64,000 nucleotides of DNA from CAIUGU01 sp040080215 (GTDB lineage: Bacteria > Pseudomonadota > Gammaproteobacteria > Steroidobacterales > Steroidobacteraceae), in assembly GCA_040080215.1 (NCBI GenBank), contig JBEBIT010000012.1, positions 3,560 to 67,559 of the forward strand. The letters are read 5' to 3'. The notes beneath the pieces were generated by a model, which was given only the letters and a program-made list of their open reading frames with translations, made no database searches and was not told the DNA's origin. The position numbers and the translations under genes are program-made. Below are positions 1 to 8,583 of this stretch, piece after piece (positions within the stretch are counted from its first letter, which is position 1; each line of letters starts with the position of its first letter).

Positions 1-1
1 C

Positions 2-853
2 GGACGCTTCCGCGGCGATGTCACCGTCGACGGCGACTCGATGGTCGTCAATGGCGACCGCATCAAGGTGCTCGCCGAGCGCGACCCGGCGAAGCTGCCG
101 TGGGGCCAGCTCGGGGTCGACATCGTGCTCGAGTGCACGGGGCTGTTCACGAGCAAAGCAAAGGCTTCTGCCCATATCGCCGGCGGCGCCAAGAAGGTCA
201 TCATCTCCGCTCCGGGCGAGAAGGACGTGGATGCCACCGTCGTGTACGGCGTCAACCACAACGTGCTGAAGGCGAGTCACACGGTCATTTCGAACGCTTC
301 GTGCACGACCAACTGCCTCGCGCCGCTGGTCAAGGTGCTGCACGACAAGATCGGCGTCGTGCACGGTGTCATGACCACGATCCATTCGTATACCAACGAC
401 CAGGTCCTGACCGATGTGTTCCACAAGGACCTGCGCCGCGCGCGCTCGGCCACCATGTCGATGATCCCCACGAAGACCGGCGCGGCTGCGGCAGTCGGCC
501 TCGTGCTGCCAGAGCTGAATGGCAAGCTCGACGGGTTCTCGGTGCGGGTGCCGACGATCAACGTGTCGCTCGTCGACCTGACATTCACGGCCGCGCGTGC
601 GACGACGATCGACGAGATCAATTCGCTGATGAAGGCCGCTGCTGCGGGCCCGATGAAGGGCATCCTTGCCTATACCGATCAGCCGCTCGTGTCCGTCGAC
701 TTCAACCACGACCCGGCGTCGTCCACGTACGACTCGACGATGACCAAGGTGATCGATGGCACGCTCGTCAAGGTCTGCAGCTGGTACGACAACGAGTGGG
801 GATTCAGCAATCGCATGCTGGATACCACAGTGGCGCTCGCCGCCGCGAAATAG
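2..853 (+). CDS. gap: Glyceraldehyde-3-phosphate dehydrogenase, 5'-truncated by the window edge
   Basis: Glycolytic enzyme that oxidises and phosphorylates glyceraldehyde-3-phosphate with NAD. About 283 codons are visible. Compared with the usual 330-340 residues, roughly the first 50, including the N-terminal dinucleotide-binding loop, lie outside the window. The catalytic-cysteine signature SNASCTTNCLAP is present, followed by the conserved HSYTNDQ and SWYDNEWGFSNRM segments, so the visible part looks intact and active. The frame is open from base 2. Followed 126 bases later by pgk, then pyk, which makes this the usual lower-glycolysis block. An erythrose-4-phosphate dehydrogenase paralogue is less likely given these neighbours. 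Confidence 0.95.
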   Translation, partial: GRFRGDVTVDGDSMVVNGDRIKVLAERDPAKLPWGQLGVDIVLECTGLFTSKAKASAHIAGGAKKVIISAPGEKDVDATVVYGVNHNVLKASHTVISNASCTTNCLAPLVKVLHDKIGVVHGVMTTIHSYTNDQVLTDVFHKDLRRARSATMSMIPTKTGAAAAVGLVLPELNGKLDGFSVRVPTINVSLVDLTFTAARATTIDEINSLMKAAAAGPMKGILAYTDQPLVSVDFNHDPASSTYDSTMTKVIDGTLVKVCSWYDNEWGFSNRMLDTTVALAAAK

Positions 854-979
854 CGGACGGCCGATGGCCGGAGGCGGCGGGAAACGATCCGGTTTCGCGT
901 TGCCTCTGGCTTCATTCTTTCCTCGGACTGGAATTTCCGGCGCGAACTCGAAGCCGGGCCACAATTGCCGGAGTGCTGC

Positions 980-2170
980 ATGACTTTCCTGCGCATGGTT
1001 GACCTGGACCTCAAGGGCAAGCGGGTCCTGATCCGCGAGGACCTCAATGTTCCCGTGCAGGACGGGGCGGTAACGAGCGATGCCCGTATCCGTGCTTCGC
1101 TGCCGACGATCCAGGCAGCGCGCGATGCCGGCGCACGGGTGCTCGTCATGTCGCACCTCGGTCGTCCCGAGGAAGGTGTCTACGACGAGGAGTTCTCGCT
1201 CGCGCCCGTGGCCAAGCGACTCTCGGATCTGCTCGGCTTCAAGGTCCGGTTCGAGAAGAACTGGCTCGAAGGCGTCGAGGCCGCGCCAGGCGAAGTGGTG
1301 CTGCTCGAAAACGTCCGCTTCAACAAGGGCGAGAAGAAAGACAACGAGGCGCTGGCGCGCAAGCTGGCCGGCCTCTGCGATATTTTCGTGATGGACGCAT
1401 TCGGTACGGCCCATCGCGCCGAAGCCAGTACGCACGGTGTTGCGCGCTATGCCCCTGTCGCCTGCGCAGGGCCGCTGCTCGCCGGGGAACTGATTGCGCT
1501 TGAAACCGCACTCAAGAACCCGAAGCGGCCGCTGGTCGCGATTGTCGGCGGGTCGAAGGTCTCCACCAAGCTCACGATCCTCGAAAGCCTGATGTCCCGT
1601 GTCGACAAGCTCATCGTCGGCGGTGGCATCGCCAATACGTTCATTGCGGCAGGCGGGGCGCCGGTCGGCAAGTCGCTGTACGAGGCCGACATGGTGCCGA
1701 TCGCAACCAACCTGCTTGCGCGGTCCCGGGAGCTCGGCGTCGAGATCCCGGTGCCCACCGACGTGGTCGTGGCGACCGAATTCTCGGCTTCAGCCGAGGC
1801 GGACGTGGTGCCGGTCGCGAAAGTGGCGACCAACCAGATGATCCTCGACATCGGCCCGGATACGGCCGAGCGTTTTGCGCGCATCCTGGCTTCCGCGGGA
1901 ACCATCGTCTGGAACGGGCCGGTCGGCGTCTTCGAGTTCGACCAGTTCGGCGAAGGCACCCGCGTCCTTGCCCAGGCCATCGCGCGTAGTCCGGCATTCT
2001 CGATTGCCGGCGGCGGCGACACACTGGCCGCGATCGAGAAATACCGCGTTGGCGACGATATTTCCTACATCTCGACCGGCGGCGGTGCGTTCCTCGAGTT
2101 CCTCGAAGGCAAGACCTTGCCGGCCGTCGCGATGCTGGAAGAACGCGCTCGCGAGAAAGGCACACCCTGA
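980..2170 (+). CDS. pgk: Phosphoglycerate kinase
   Basis: Transfers the acyl phosphate of 1,3-bisphosphoglycerate to ADP. The product is 396 residues, the normal bacterial length. Visible signatures are the N-terminal GKRVLIREDLNVPV substrate loop, SHLGRP, the GTAHRAEAS region, the KVSTKL helix and the C-terminal GGGDTLAAIEKY and STGGGAFLEFLEGK nucleotide-site motifs. The ATG at 980 is chosen because MTFLRMVDLDLKGKR aligns with the E. coli N-terminus; a second in-frame ATG lies at 995 and a TTG at 965. It lies between gap and pyk. No strong terminator is seen in the 126-base gap from gap, so co-transcription is likely. Confidence 0.97.
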   Translation: MTFLRMVDLDLKGKRVLIREDLNVPVQDGAVTSDARIRASLPTIQAARDAGARVLVMSHLGRPEEGVYDEEFSLAPVAKRLSDLLGFKVRFEKNWLEGVEAAPGEVVLLENVRFNKGEKKDNEALARKLAGLCDIFVMDAFGTAHRAEASTHGVARYAPVACAGPLLAGELIALETALKNPKRPLVAIVGGSKVSTKLTILESLMSRVDKLIVGGGIANTFIAAGGAPVGKSLYEADMVPIATNLLARSRELGVEIPVPTDVVVATEFSASAEADVVPVAKVATNQMILDIGPDTAERFARILASAGTIVWNGPVGVFEFDQFGEGTRVLAQAIARSPAFSIAGGGDTLAAIEKYRVGDDISYISTGGGAFLEFLEGKTLPAVAMLEERAREKGTP

Positions 2171-2259
2171 CATCGCGGCAGCCCAGCCAGCCTGAACCCT
2201 ACGCAGAGGCGGGCTGTCCGGCATACACTAGCGTTCAATCCACATTCCGATAGGTACGT

Positions 2260-3687
2260 ATGCTCCGTCGCACCAAGATTCTGACCACGCTCGGCCCTGC
2301 CACCGACAACCCGAAGGTGATGGCAGAGATGATTCGCGCCGGCGCCGACGTCGTGCGGGTCAACTTCTCGCACGGCAAGCCGGAAGAGCACGCGAATCGC
2401 GTCCGCATGGTCCGCGAGGCGGCACTGGCCGTCGGCAAGTGGGTCGGTGTCCTCGGCGACCTGCAGGGTCCCAAGATCCGCATCGAGCGCTTTGCCGAAG
2501 GGCGCGTGCAACTGAGCGAAGGCGATGCGTTTGCCCTCGATGTGTCGCTCGGCCGGGAAGACGGCACCGCGCGCGCAGTCGGCGTGGCGTACAAGAGCCT
2601 GCCGAACGACGTTCATCCCGGCGACGTCCTGTTGCTGAACGACGGCCAGATCGTGCTTGAAGTGCTGTCGGTCACGGGACCACGCATCGAGACCAAGGTC
2701 GTCGTGGGCGGTGAACTGTCCGACCACAAAGGCATCAATCGCCAGGGGGGAGGGCTGTCTGCCGGCGCGTTGACGGACAAGGATCGCGCGGACGTCGTGC
2801 TCGCCGCCAAGCTCGGCGTCGATTACCTCGCCGTGTCGTTCGTCCGCAATGCGGAAGACATCGAGGAAGCGCGCCGCCTGCTCAAGGCTGCAGGCAGCAA
2901 GGCGCTCGTCGTCGCCAAGATCGAGCGCAGCGAAGCCATTGCCAACCTGCGCGAGATCGCCAAGGCGAGCGACGTGGTCATGGTTGCCCGTGGCGACCTC
3001 GGTGTCGAGATGGGCTATGCGGAACTCACCGGCCTGCAGAAGCAGATCATTGAGGAAACCCGGAGGCAGCATCGTGTCGTGATCACTGCCACGCAGATGA
3101 TGGAGTCGATGATCACGAATCCGATCCCCACGCGTGCGGAAGTGTCCGACGTTGCCAACGCCGTGATGGACGGCACCGATGCCGTGATGCTGTCGGGCGA
3201 AAGCGCGGTCGGCAAGTATCCGGTGAAGGCCGTCGAGGCCATGGCGCAGGTGATCCTCGGCGCCGAAAAGTACGACATCGCGCACCAGACCCGCCATCGC
3301 GTGGAAGCCGATTTCACGCGCACGGACGAGGCGATCGCGATGGCCGTGATGTATACCGCCAACCACCTGCACGTGAAGGCGATCGTCGCCCTCACCGAGT
3401 CCGGCTCGACGCCGCTGTGGATGTCGCGTATCCGGTCGGATATCCCGATCTACGCGTTCACCCGGCATGAGGAAACCCGCTGCCGCGTGACGATCTACCG
3501 CGGCGTGTATCCGGTGCCGTTCGATACGACGCAGCGGACGCCTGAGGTGGTCTATCCCGCGATCTTCAAGGCGTTGCTGGAGAAGAAGCTGGTCGATCTT
3601 GGCGACCGCATCATCGTGACGAAGGGCGAGTTCTCCGGGGTGTCCGGCAAGACGAACTCGATGAAGATCCTCGAGGTCCGGCTGTAA
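2260..3687 (+). CDS. pyk: Pyruvate kinase, type II (PykA-like)
   Basis: Final glycolytic step, phosphoenolpyruvate plus ADP to pyruvate plus ATP. 475 residues, close to E. coli PykA (480). It begins MLRRTKILTTLGPATDNP and contains the VNFSHG, GDLQGPKIR and KIERSEAI segments and the MVARGDLGVEMG signature. ITATQMMESMI and DGTDAVMLSGESA follow. The C-terminal allosteric domain ends in KTNSMKILEVRL. The 89-base gap to pgk has a possible -10 element (TACACT near 2224) but no convincing -35, so a private promoter is possible rather than shown. No frameshift or missing catalytic residue was seen. Confidence 0.97.
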   Translation: MLRRTKILTTLGPATDNPKVMAEMIRAGADVVRVNFSHGKPEEHANRVRMVREAALAVGKWVGVLGDLQGPKIRIERFAEGRVQLSEGDAFALDVSLGREDGTARAVGVAYKSLPNDVHPGDVLLLNDGQIVLEVLSVTGPRIETKVVVGGELSDHKGINRQGGGLSAGALTDKDRADVVLAAKLGVDYLAVSFVRNAEDIEEARRLLKAAGSKALVVAKIERSEAIANLREIAKASDVVMVARGDLGVEMGYAELTGLQKQIIEETRRQHRVVITATQMMESMITNPIPTRAEVSDVANAVMDGTDAVMLSGESAVGKYPVKAVEAMAQVILGAEKYDIAHQTRHRVEADFTRTDEAIAMAVMYTANHLHVKAIVALTESGSTPLWMSRIRSDIPIYAFTRHEETRCRVTIYRGVYPVPFDTTQRTPEVVYPAIFKALLEKKLVDLGDRIIVTKGEFSGVSGKTNSMKILEVRL

Positions 3688-3749
3688 GTTCCGGCGCCCC
3701 GCGCGGTTCTTGAAGAAGGAGCGCAGCCGCGAGGCCGTGCCCTTTTTCT

Positions 3750-4307
3750 TCAGCCCGTCTTCTGCTTCGCCATCAGGACTTTCAGGTCGGCGATGACCAT
3801 CGCTGAGTGGCCCTCCGGCTTCACGTCGAGGTAGTGCTTGGCGACGCGACCCTGCGGGTCGATCAGGAACGTCTCGCGCTTCGCCACTTCCAGGATGCCG
3901 AACAGCCTGGTCAGTACGCCGTAGTCCGCCGCGGTCTTCTTCGAGCTGTCTGCCAGGATCCTGAAGGGCAGGCCGTGCTTCTCCGCGAATTCCTTGTGCG
4001 ACGCTACCGTATCGACGCTGACGCCGAGGATGACGGCGCCCGCATCCCGGAACGCGAAGATGTTGTCGCGGAAATCGCAGGCTTGTGTCGTGCAGCCCGG
4101 TGTCTGGTCCTTCGGGTAGAAATACAGCGCGACCCACTTGCCCCGGTATTGCTCGAGGGTATGCCATTCGCCGTTCTGGTCCTGCAGCCGGAAGTTCGGC
4201 GCCATCGTGCCCAAGGTGGGGCCTGCCGCAAATGTGACGCCGCACCAGAGAGCGAGCGCGGCCAGCCCTGCGGCCCAGGTCGATCTCATTGCGGTTGCTG
4301 CAGTCAT
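3750..4307 (-). CDS. Exported PrxQ/BCP-type peroxiredoxin
   Basis: Thiol peroxidase of the AhpC/TSA family, BCP/PrxQ branch, 185 residues. The fold runs from MAPNFRLQDQNG to a C-terminal helix, with the peroxidatic motif FYPKDQTPGCTTQACDFRD. The two cysteines are spaced C-x4-C, typical of atypical 2-Cys PrxQ enzymes. Residues 1-28 form a hydrophobic segment ending VTFAAG that looks like a signal peptide, whereas most BCPs are cytosolic; this suggests a periplasmic enzyme. Another possible start is the internal ATG six codons later. It is a single gene, convergent with pyk and divergent from the patatin gene. Confidence 0.88.
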   Translation of the reverse strand: MTAATAMRSTWAAGLAALALWCGVTFAAGPTLGTMAPNFRLQDQNGEWHTLEQYRGKWVALYFYPKDQTPGCTTQACDFRDNIFAFRDAGAVILGVSVDTVASHKEFAEKHGLPFRILADSSKKTAADYGVLTRLFGILEVAKRETFLIDPQGRVAKHYLDVKPEGHSAMVIADLKVLMAKQKTG

Positions 4308-4445
4308 CTCGATTCTCCACGTTGGGGTGCGTCTGTCCGGACACGGCCGGACGCTGTGCCATACTAAAGGTGCCTGTCAGGGCAATCATGGATCGGCGGC
4401 GGCTGGGTCGCAACGGCTCTCTTCCGCGATTGCCGGGACAGGCTC

Positions 4446-5732
4446 ATGACCCCGCACCACGACGCAATTCCAATGCCTACATTGACTGCTCCAGGAACGG
4501 TTGATCACGGGCTGACGGGTCTCGTGCTGTCCGGAGGCGGTGCGCGCGCGGCCTATCAAGTCGGGGTACTCAAGGCGATCGCGGAAATGTTGCCGGTCGA
4601 GGCGCCGACCCCCTTTCCGATCGTGTCCGGCACCTCTGCGGGCGCAATCAATGTCACGGAGCTCGGGATTCACGCGGACCGCTTTCGCGTGGCCGTGGCG
4701 AATCTTGAACAGGTGTGGAGCCACTTCCACATCGAGCAGGTTTTCAAGGCCGATTCAATCAGCATGATCCGTGCAGGAACGCACTGGCTGTTCGCGATGG
4801 CCTCGGGCGGGTGGCTGCTGCCGCCACCCAAGGCGCTGCTGGACAACTCACCGCTGCGAAGCCTATTGAGCCGAAGCTACGATTTTGCCGGTATCGGCAA
4901 GTCCATCGCTGCCGGACACCTGAAGGCCATCGCGATCTCGGCGTCTGGCTATTCGAGTGCCCGGTCGGTGGCGTTCTTCGAGGCCAGGTCCGAGGTCGGT
5001 TCCTGGGCGCGGGTACAGCGTGCAGGGCAGCCGTGCACGTTGACGCTCGATCACCTCATGGCCAGCGTGGCGATTCCATTCCTGTTTCCGCCTGTGTTCA
5101 TGAGCAACGAGTACTACGGCGACGGTTCGATGCGACAGGCGACGCCTTTCAGTGCGGCGATCCATCTGGGGGCTGACAGGCTGATGGTCGTGGGCACGCG
5201 GAGCGGTGTCCCGCGGCAGGCACCCACCATGCCGATATCACCGACCTTCGGCCAGATCTTCGGCTACATGCTCGATGCGCTGTTCACCGACGGCTTGTAC
5301 ACCGACATGGAGCGGCTGGTGCAGATCAACCACATGATCGAGCAGCTCGAAGAACGCGGTGGACCGGAAGCTCGCAGTGCCCGCGGCCTTGCGATGCGCC
5401 GCGTCGGCATGATGGTGATCCTGCCGAGCCGTGATCCTGCCGAGATCGCGCGAGCCCACGTCAGCTCGCTACCTCGCACGTTGCGGGTCTTGCTGCGATC
5501 AATGGGCGCCATGAACGCCTCGGGCGGGCAGCTGATGAGCTATCTGATGTTCGAGGCGTCTTACACGCGCGAGCTGATCTCGCTCGGCTACGAGGATGCG
5601 ATGGGCAAGCGCCACCAGATCCAGGCCTTCCTCAAGGGAGACGAGTCCTTGCCGACGGGTGCGACGACGATCCTGCGCCGTCTTGCGGGCGTGGTCGCGT
5701 CAGGTGAGGAACAGGGTACCGAGTCCGAGTAG
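4446..5732 (+). CDS. Patatin-like phospholipase family protein
   Basis: Predicted serine acyl hydrolase of 428 residues. The N-terminal oxyanion-hole motif GLVLSGGGARAAYQVGVL is followed by the nucleophile elbow GTSAG and by YYGDGSM, which supplies the DG of the Ser-Asp dyad, so all catalytic elements are present. No signal peptide is visible. The region after about residue 240 is family-variable and gives no further motif. The ATG at 4446 is used; a second in-frame ATG at 4476 is possible. The last 33 bases overlap the 3' end of the convergent mgtE gene. The substrate cannot be inferred from sequence; a membrane phospholipid is the usual family target. Confidence 0.88.
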   Translation: MTPHHDAIPMPTLTAPGTVDHGLTGLVLSGGGARAAYQVGVLKAIAEMLPVEAPTPFPIVSGTSAGAINVTELGIHADRFRVAVANLEQVWSHFHIEQVFKADSISMIRAGTHWLFAMASGGWLLPPPKALLDNSPLRSLLSRSYDFAGIGKSIAAGHLKAIAISASGYSSARSVAFFEARSEVGSWARVQRAGQPCTLTLDHLMASVAIPFLFPPVFMSNEYYGDGSMRQATPFSAAIHLGADRLMVVGTRSGVPRQAPTMPISPTFGQIFGYMLDALFTDGLYTDMERLVQINHMIEQLEERGGPEARSARGLAMRRVGMMVILPSRDPAEIARAHVSSLPRTLRVLLRSMGAMNASGGQLMSYLMFEASYTRELISLGYEDAMGKRHQIQAFLKGDESLPTGATTILRRLAGVVASGEEQGTESE

Positions 5733-7046
5733 TGACGCGAAGCCCACGGTATCCGTGACTGTCGTCAGGATGACGCCACCGGCCAGGGCGGGATCGATGC
5801 CGAAGCGCTTCAGCGTCAACGGCACGCCGACGCCCGCCAGTGACGCGGCCAGCAGGTTGATCACCAGCGCGGCAAAGATGATCAAGCCGATCTGCCACTG
5901 ACCGAAGTAGAGCCCGGCCGCGACGCCGACGATACAGGCCAATGCCGTACCGTTCAGCAGGGCCACGCCGACCTCGCGGAGCAGCAGCCAGCGGGCATTC
6001 GCCTGCTCGACCTGGCCGAGCGCGAGACCGCGGATGATCAGCACCAGCGTCTGGCTGCCGGCGATGCCGCCCATGCTGGCGACAATGGGCATCAGGATGG
6101 CGAGCGCGACTACTTTCTCGATCGTCGCCTCGAAGAGGCCAACGACATTCGCGGCCAGCACGGCAGTTGCAAGATTGACGCTGAGCCACAGTGCACGGCG
6201 ACGCACGCTCGGAATGACACCGGCGAACATGTCCTCGTCCTCGCCGAGGCCGGCCATGCTCATGACGGAGTGATCGGCTTCCTCGCGGATGACGTCCACC
6301 ACGTCGTCGATGGTGATGCGGCCGAGCAGCTTGCCGTCTTCACTGACCACGGCGGCCGAGACGAGGTCGCGGTCCTCGAACAGCTTTGCCACTTCGCTTG
6401 CGGGTGTTTCCGGTGAAATTCCGGCGACTGTGGCGTCCAGTGATTCGCCGACAGTGCGTTCGGGCTCGTCGGTCAGGAGCTTCGTGATGTCGAGCGCGCC
6501 CAGGTACTGGTCGTACCGGTTGACGACGAACAGCCGGTCGGTGCGATCCGGCAGCTCGCCGCGCATGCGCAGGTAGCGCAGCACGACTTCGAGGGTAACG
6601 TCGGGCCGCACGCTGACGGTGTCGACGTTCATGATGCCGCCGGCACTGTCCTCCTCGTAGGCCAGCACGGCGGTCAGCCGGTCGCGGTCCTGCGCATCCA
6701 TCGACCGCAACACCTGCTGGTTGACGGTCTCGGGCAGGTCCCCGATCAGGTCGGCGAGGTCGTCGACCTCGAGGCCTTCGGTCGCGGCGATCAGTTCCTC
6801 GGCATCCATGCCGCTCATCAGTTCGGCGCGGACCTCCTCGTTCAGCTCGATCAGCACGTCGCCTTCAAGTTCAGGGGCGACGAATTCCCAGACGATCTCG
6901 CGCCGTGCCGGGGGCAACGATTCAATGAGCGATGCGATCTCCGCCGGATGCAGCGAATTGACGAGCCGATCCGCATGCCGCATCGCGCCCTGTTCGAGCG
7001 CTTCGCGCAGGGCGGCGAGCCGGCTGGTTTTCGGGGCTGCGGTCAT
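5700..7046 (-). CDS. mgtE: Magnesium transporter MgtE
   Basis: Inner-membrane Mg2+ channel/transporter, 448 residues, full length. Domains in order: N-terminal superhelical MgtE-N domain (about 20-130, with PAEIASLIESLP repeats), two CBS domains (about 135-260, including DRLFVVNRYDQYLG and the GRITIDDVVDVI end), then the plug helix and five hydrophobic membrane segments (about 285-448) with PIVASMGGIAGSQT. In the family the CBS and N domains sense cytosolic Mg2+ and close the pore. The stop lies 33 bases inside the end of the convergent patatin gene. Two small hairpins occur in its 209-base upstream gap (see findings). Confidence 0.96.
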   Translation of the reverse strand: MTAAPKTSRLAALREALEQGAMRHADRLVNSLHPAEIASLIESLPPARREIVWEFVAPELEGDVLIELNEEVRAELMSGMDAEELIAATEGLEVDDLADLIGDLPETVNQQVLRSMDAQDRDRLTAVLAYEEDSAGGIMNVDTVSVRPDVTLEVVLRYLRMRGELPDRTDRLFVVNRYDQYLGALDITKLLTDEPERTVGESLDATVAGISPETPASEVAKLFEDRDLVSAAVVSEDGKLLGRITIDDVVDVIREEADHSVMSMAGLGEDEDMFAGVIPSVRRRALWLSVNLATAVLAANVVGLFEATIEKVVALAILMPIVASMGGIAGSQTLVLIIRGLALGQVEQANARWLLLREVGVALLNGTALACIVGVAAGLYFGQWQIGLIIFAALVINLLAASLAGVGVPLTLKRFGIDPALAGGVILTTVTDTVGFASLLGLGTLFLT

Positions 7047-7134
7047 GGAGGGGCCGGGATTCCTGGGAGGCGGAAGGCCTTGGGTTCCCTAAGGCCAGGT
7101 ACGGCGCGCAGTGTAGCGACGGTCAGCAGGGGGA

Positions 7135-7193
7135 TGCAAAATCCTTTGCAGAACCCTGATGTCCCGACGCAAGAGCCACGGACAGACTCTTGC
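7135..7193. repeat. Two adjacent short inverted repeats upstream of mgtE, downstream of rapZ
   Basis: Two perfect dyads sit in the 209-base gap between mgtE and rapZ: TGCAAA/TTTGCA with a 4-base loop (7135-7150) and GCAAGAG/CTCTTGC with an 11-base loop (7169-7193). Neither has a clear U-tract. They could be a weak end for the rapZ transcript or part of the mgtE leader. They do not resemble a known Mg2+ riboswitch as far as I can judge. Confidence 0.4.
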
Positions 7194-7255
7194 ATCGACC
7201 TGTTACCAAGCGATGAAAGGCATCGGTCCCTGAAGCGGATCCGCCGTCTCCTTCC

Positions 7256-8128
7256 TCAAGGCCTGGGCGCGCTGCCCACGACCTGGTGCTTGGCGAGGAC
7301 CGACGGATATTTGCGGGAAAAATGGGCTGCGAGTCGCTCGACGAGATAGACGGAACGGTGTTGACCTCCCGTGCAGCCGACCGCCACGGTCAGGTAGCTG
7401 CGGTTCGACCCCTCGAACTCGGGGATCCAGTGGTCGAGGAAGTGCATGATATCGTCGAACATCCGCGCAACCTGCGCATGCTTCTCGAGGAACTCGATGA
7501 CCGCGGCATCGCGGCCGGTCTGGTGTGCGAGGCCCGGTTCCCAGTGCGGATTCGGGAGCGAGCGCACGTCGAACACGAAGTCGGCATCTCCCGGCAGACC
7601 ATGCCTATAGGCGAACGACTCGAACAGGATGGACAGACGTCCCGTCTGGCGAGCCCCGACCCGTTGGCGCATCAGTTCGCGGAGGCCGTGGACGCTGGTA
7701 CGGGTCGTATCGATCACGAGGTCGGCCGCATTCGCGATGGGCTCGAGCAATTGCCGCTCCAGGCGGATTGCTTCTGCCAACCCGAGGTTTTCCCTGCTGA
7801 GCGGGTGCCGGCGTCGGGTTTCGCTGTAGCGCTTCAGCAGCGATTCCTCCTCGGCGCGCAGGAAGATCACCTCGCAGTCGAGGCCGCTGCGTTTCAGTTC
7901 CGACAGCAGCTGGGGCACCGATGCGATCTCGGCCGGCCGGTTGCGTGCATCGACGCCGATCGCTGTCAGCTGATAGGACGGTTCGTTCGAACGCACCGTA
8001 TGCGCAATGAACATCGGCAGCAGGCCGGCCGGGATGTTGTCGACGCAGTAATAGCCCAGGTCTTCGAGCATGTGCAGCGCCACGCTCTTTCCCGATCCCG
8101 ACAGGCCGCTGACAATGACTAATCGCAT
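7256..8128 (-). CDS. rapZ: RNase adapter protein RapZ
   Basis: P-loop protein of 290 residues. In enterobacteria it hands the GlmZ sRNA to RNase E, so controlling glucosamine-6-phosphate synthase; in other phyla the homologue YvcJ is a nucleotide-binding protein. Visible are the Walker A motif GLSGSGKS near residue 8, GYYCVDNIP, ELKRSGLDCEVIFLRA and the RPLS-like HPLS segment. The conserved C-terminal domain carries DVRSLPNPHW and VAVGCTGGQHRSVYL. It is the last gene of the kdsD-to-rapZ transcription unit, 27 bases after hpf. The ptsN gene that usually lies between hpf and rapZ is missing. Confidence 0.95.
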   Translation of the reverse strand: MRLVIVSGLSGSGKSVALHMLEDLGYYCVDNIPAGLLPMFIAHTVRSNEPSYQLTAIGVDARNRPAEIASVPQLLSELKRSGLDCEVIFLRAEEESLLKRYSETRRRHPLSRENLGLAEAIRLERQLLEPIANAADLVIDTTRTSVHGLRELMRQRVGARQTGRLSILFESFAYRHGLPGDADFVFDVRSLPNPHWEPGLAHQTGRDAAVIEFLEKHAQVARMFDDIMHFLDHWIPEFEGSNRSYLTVAVGCTGGQHRSVYLVERLAAHFSRKYPSVLAKHQVVGSAPRP

Positions 8129-8155
8129 GGGTGTTTGGGGGCGGAAGGCCGGGCT

Positions 8156-8479
8156 TCAGCTCGGCCTGGTCAACTTCTGTGCTTCATCGGCATGGTGGTC
8201 GCCGAGCTTTTCCTTGTGCTTCTTGACGCCCCGGTCGAGCTTGTCGGCCAGCGCATCGATCGCGGCGTACATGTTCTCTTCGGTCGCATCGGCGAAGATC
8301 GTGCCGCCGCTCAGCAGGACCTTGGCCTCTGCCTTGTGCCGCAGCTTCTCGACGGTAAGGATGCAGTGGACGTCGATGACGTGGTCCGAGTGTCTCACGA
8401 TCCGGTCCAGTTTCCGGGAGACGTAGTCCTTCAAGGCAGGGGTGACTTCCACATGGTGACCCGTGACGTTCAATTGCAT
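8156..8479 (-). CDS. hpf: Ribosome hibernation promoting factor, short form
   Basis: 107-residue member of the HPF/YfiA ribosome-associated family. It matches the N-terminal S30AE domain: MQLNVTGHHVEVTPALKDYVSRKL, the basic helix with RKLDRIVRH, and YAAIDALADKLDRGVKKHKEK. It lacks the C-terminal dimerisation domain of long HPF, so in the family it would act as a short form promoting 100S ribosomes. Position directly after rpoN is the classic proteobacterial arrangement. Gap to rpoN is 104 bases. Confidence 0.94.
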   Translation of the reverse strand: MQLNVTGHHVEVTPALKDYVSRKLDRIVRHSDHVIDVHCILTVEKLRHKAEAKVLLSGGTIFADATEENMYAAIDALADKLDRGVKKHKEKLGDHHADEAQKLTRPS

Positions 8480-8583
8480 TTGCCTCTCCTTACTCTTTAT
8501 CGGTCAGGCGATGTGCGGCCGGCGAACTGGAATCTGCGAACACCGGCCTTTGAGGAAACTCTTGCTTGCAGTGCTTTGGTCGA

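Noticed and set aside
3688..3749. Bidirectional terminator between pyk and the peroxiredoxin gene
   Set aside because: GAAGAAGG and CCTTTTTCTTC-like arms pair only imperfectly, so the call was not made.
2065..4413. A 782-codon minus-strand open frame across pyk
   Set aside because: It runs antisense through pyruvate kinase, has strong Arg/His bias and no family motif. Long antisense frames are expected in GC-rich coding DNA.
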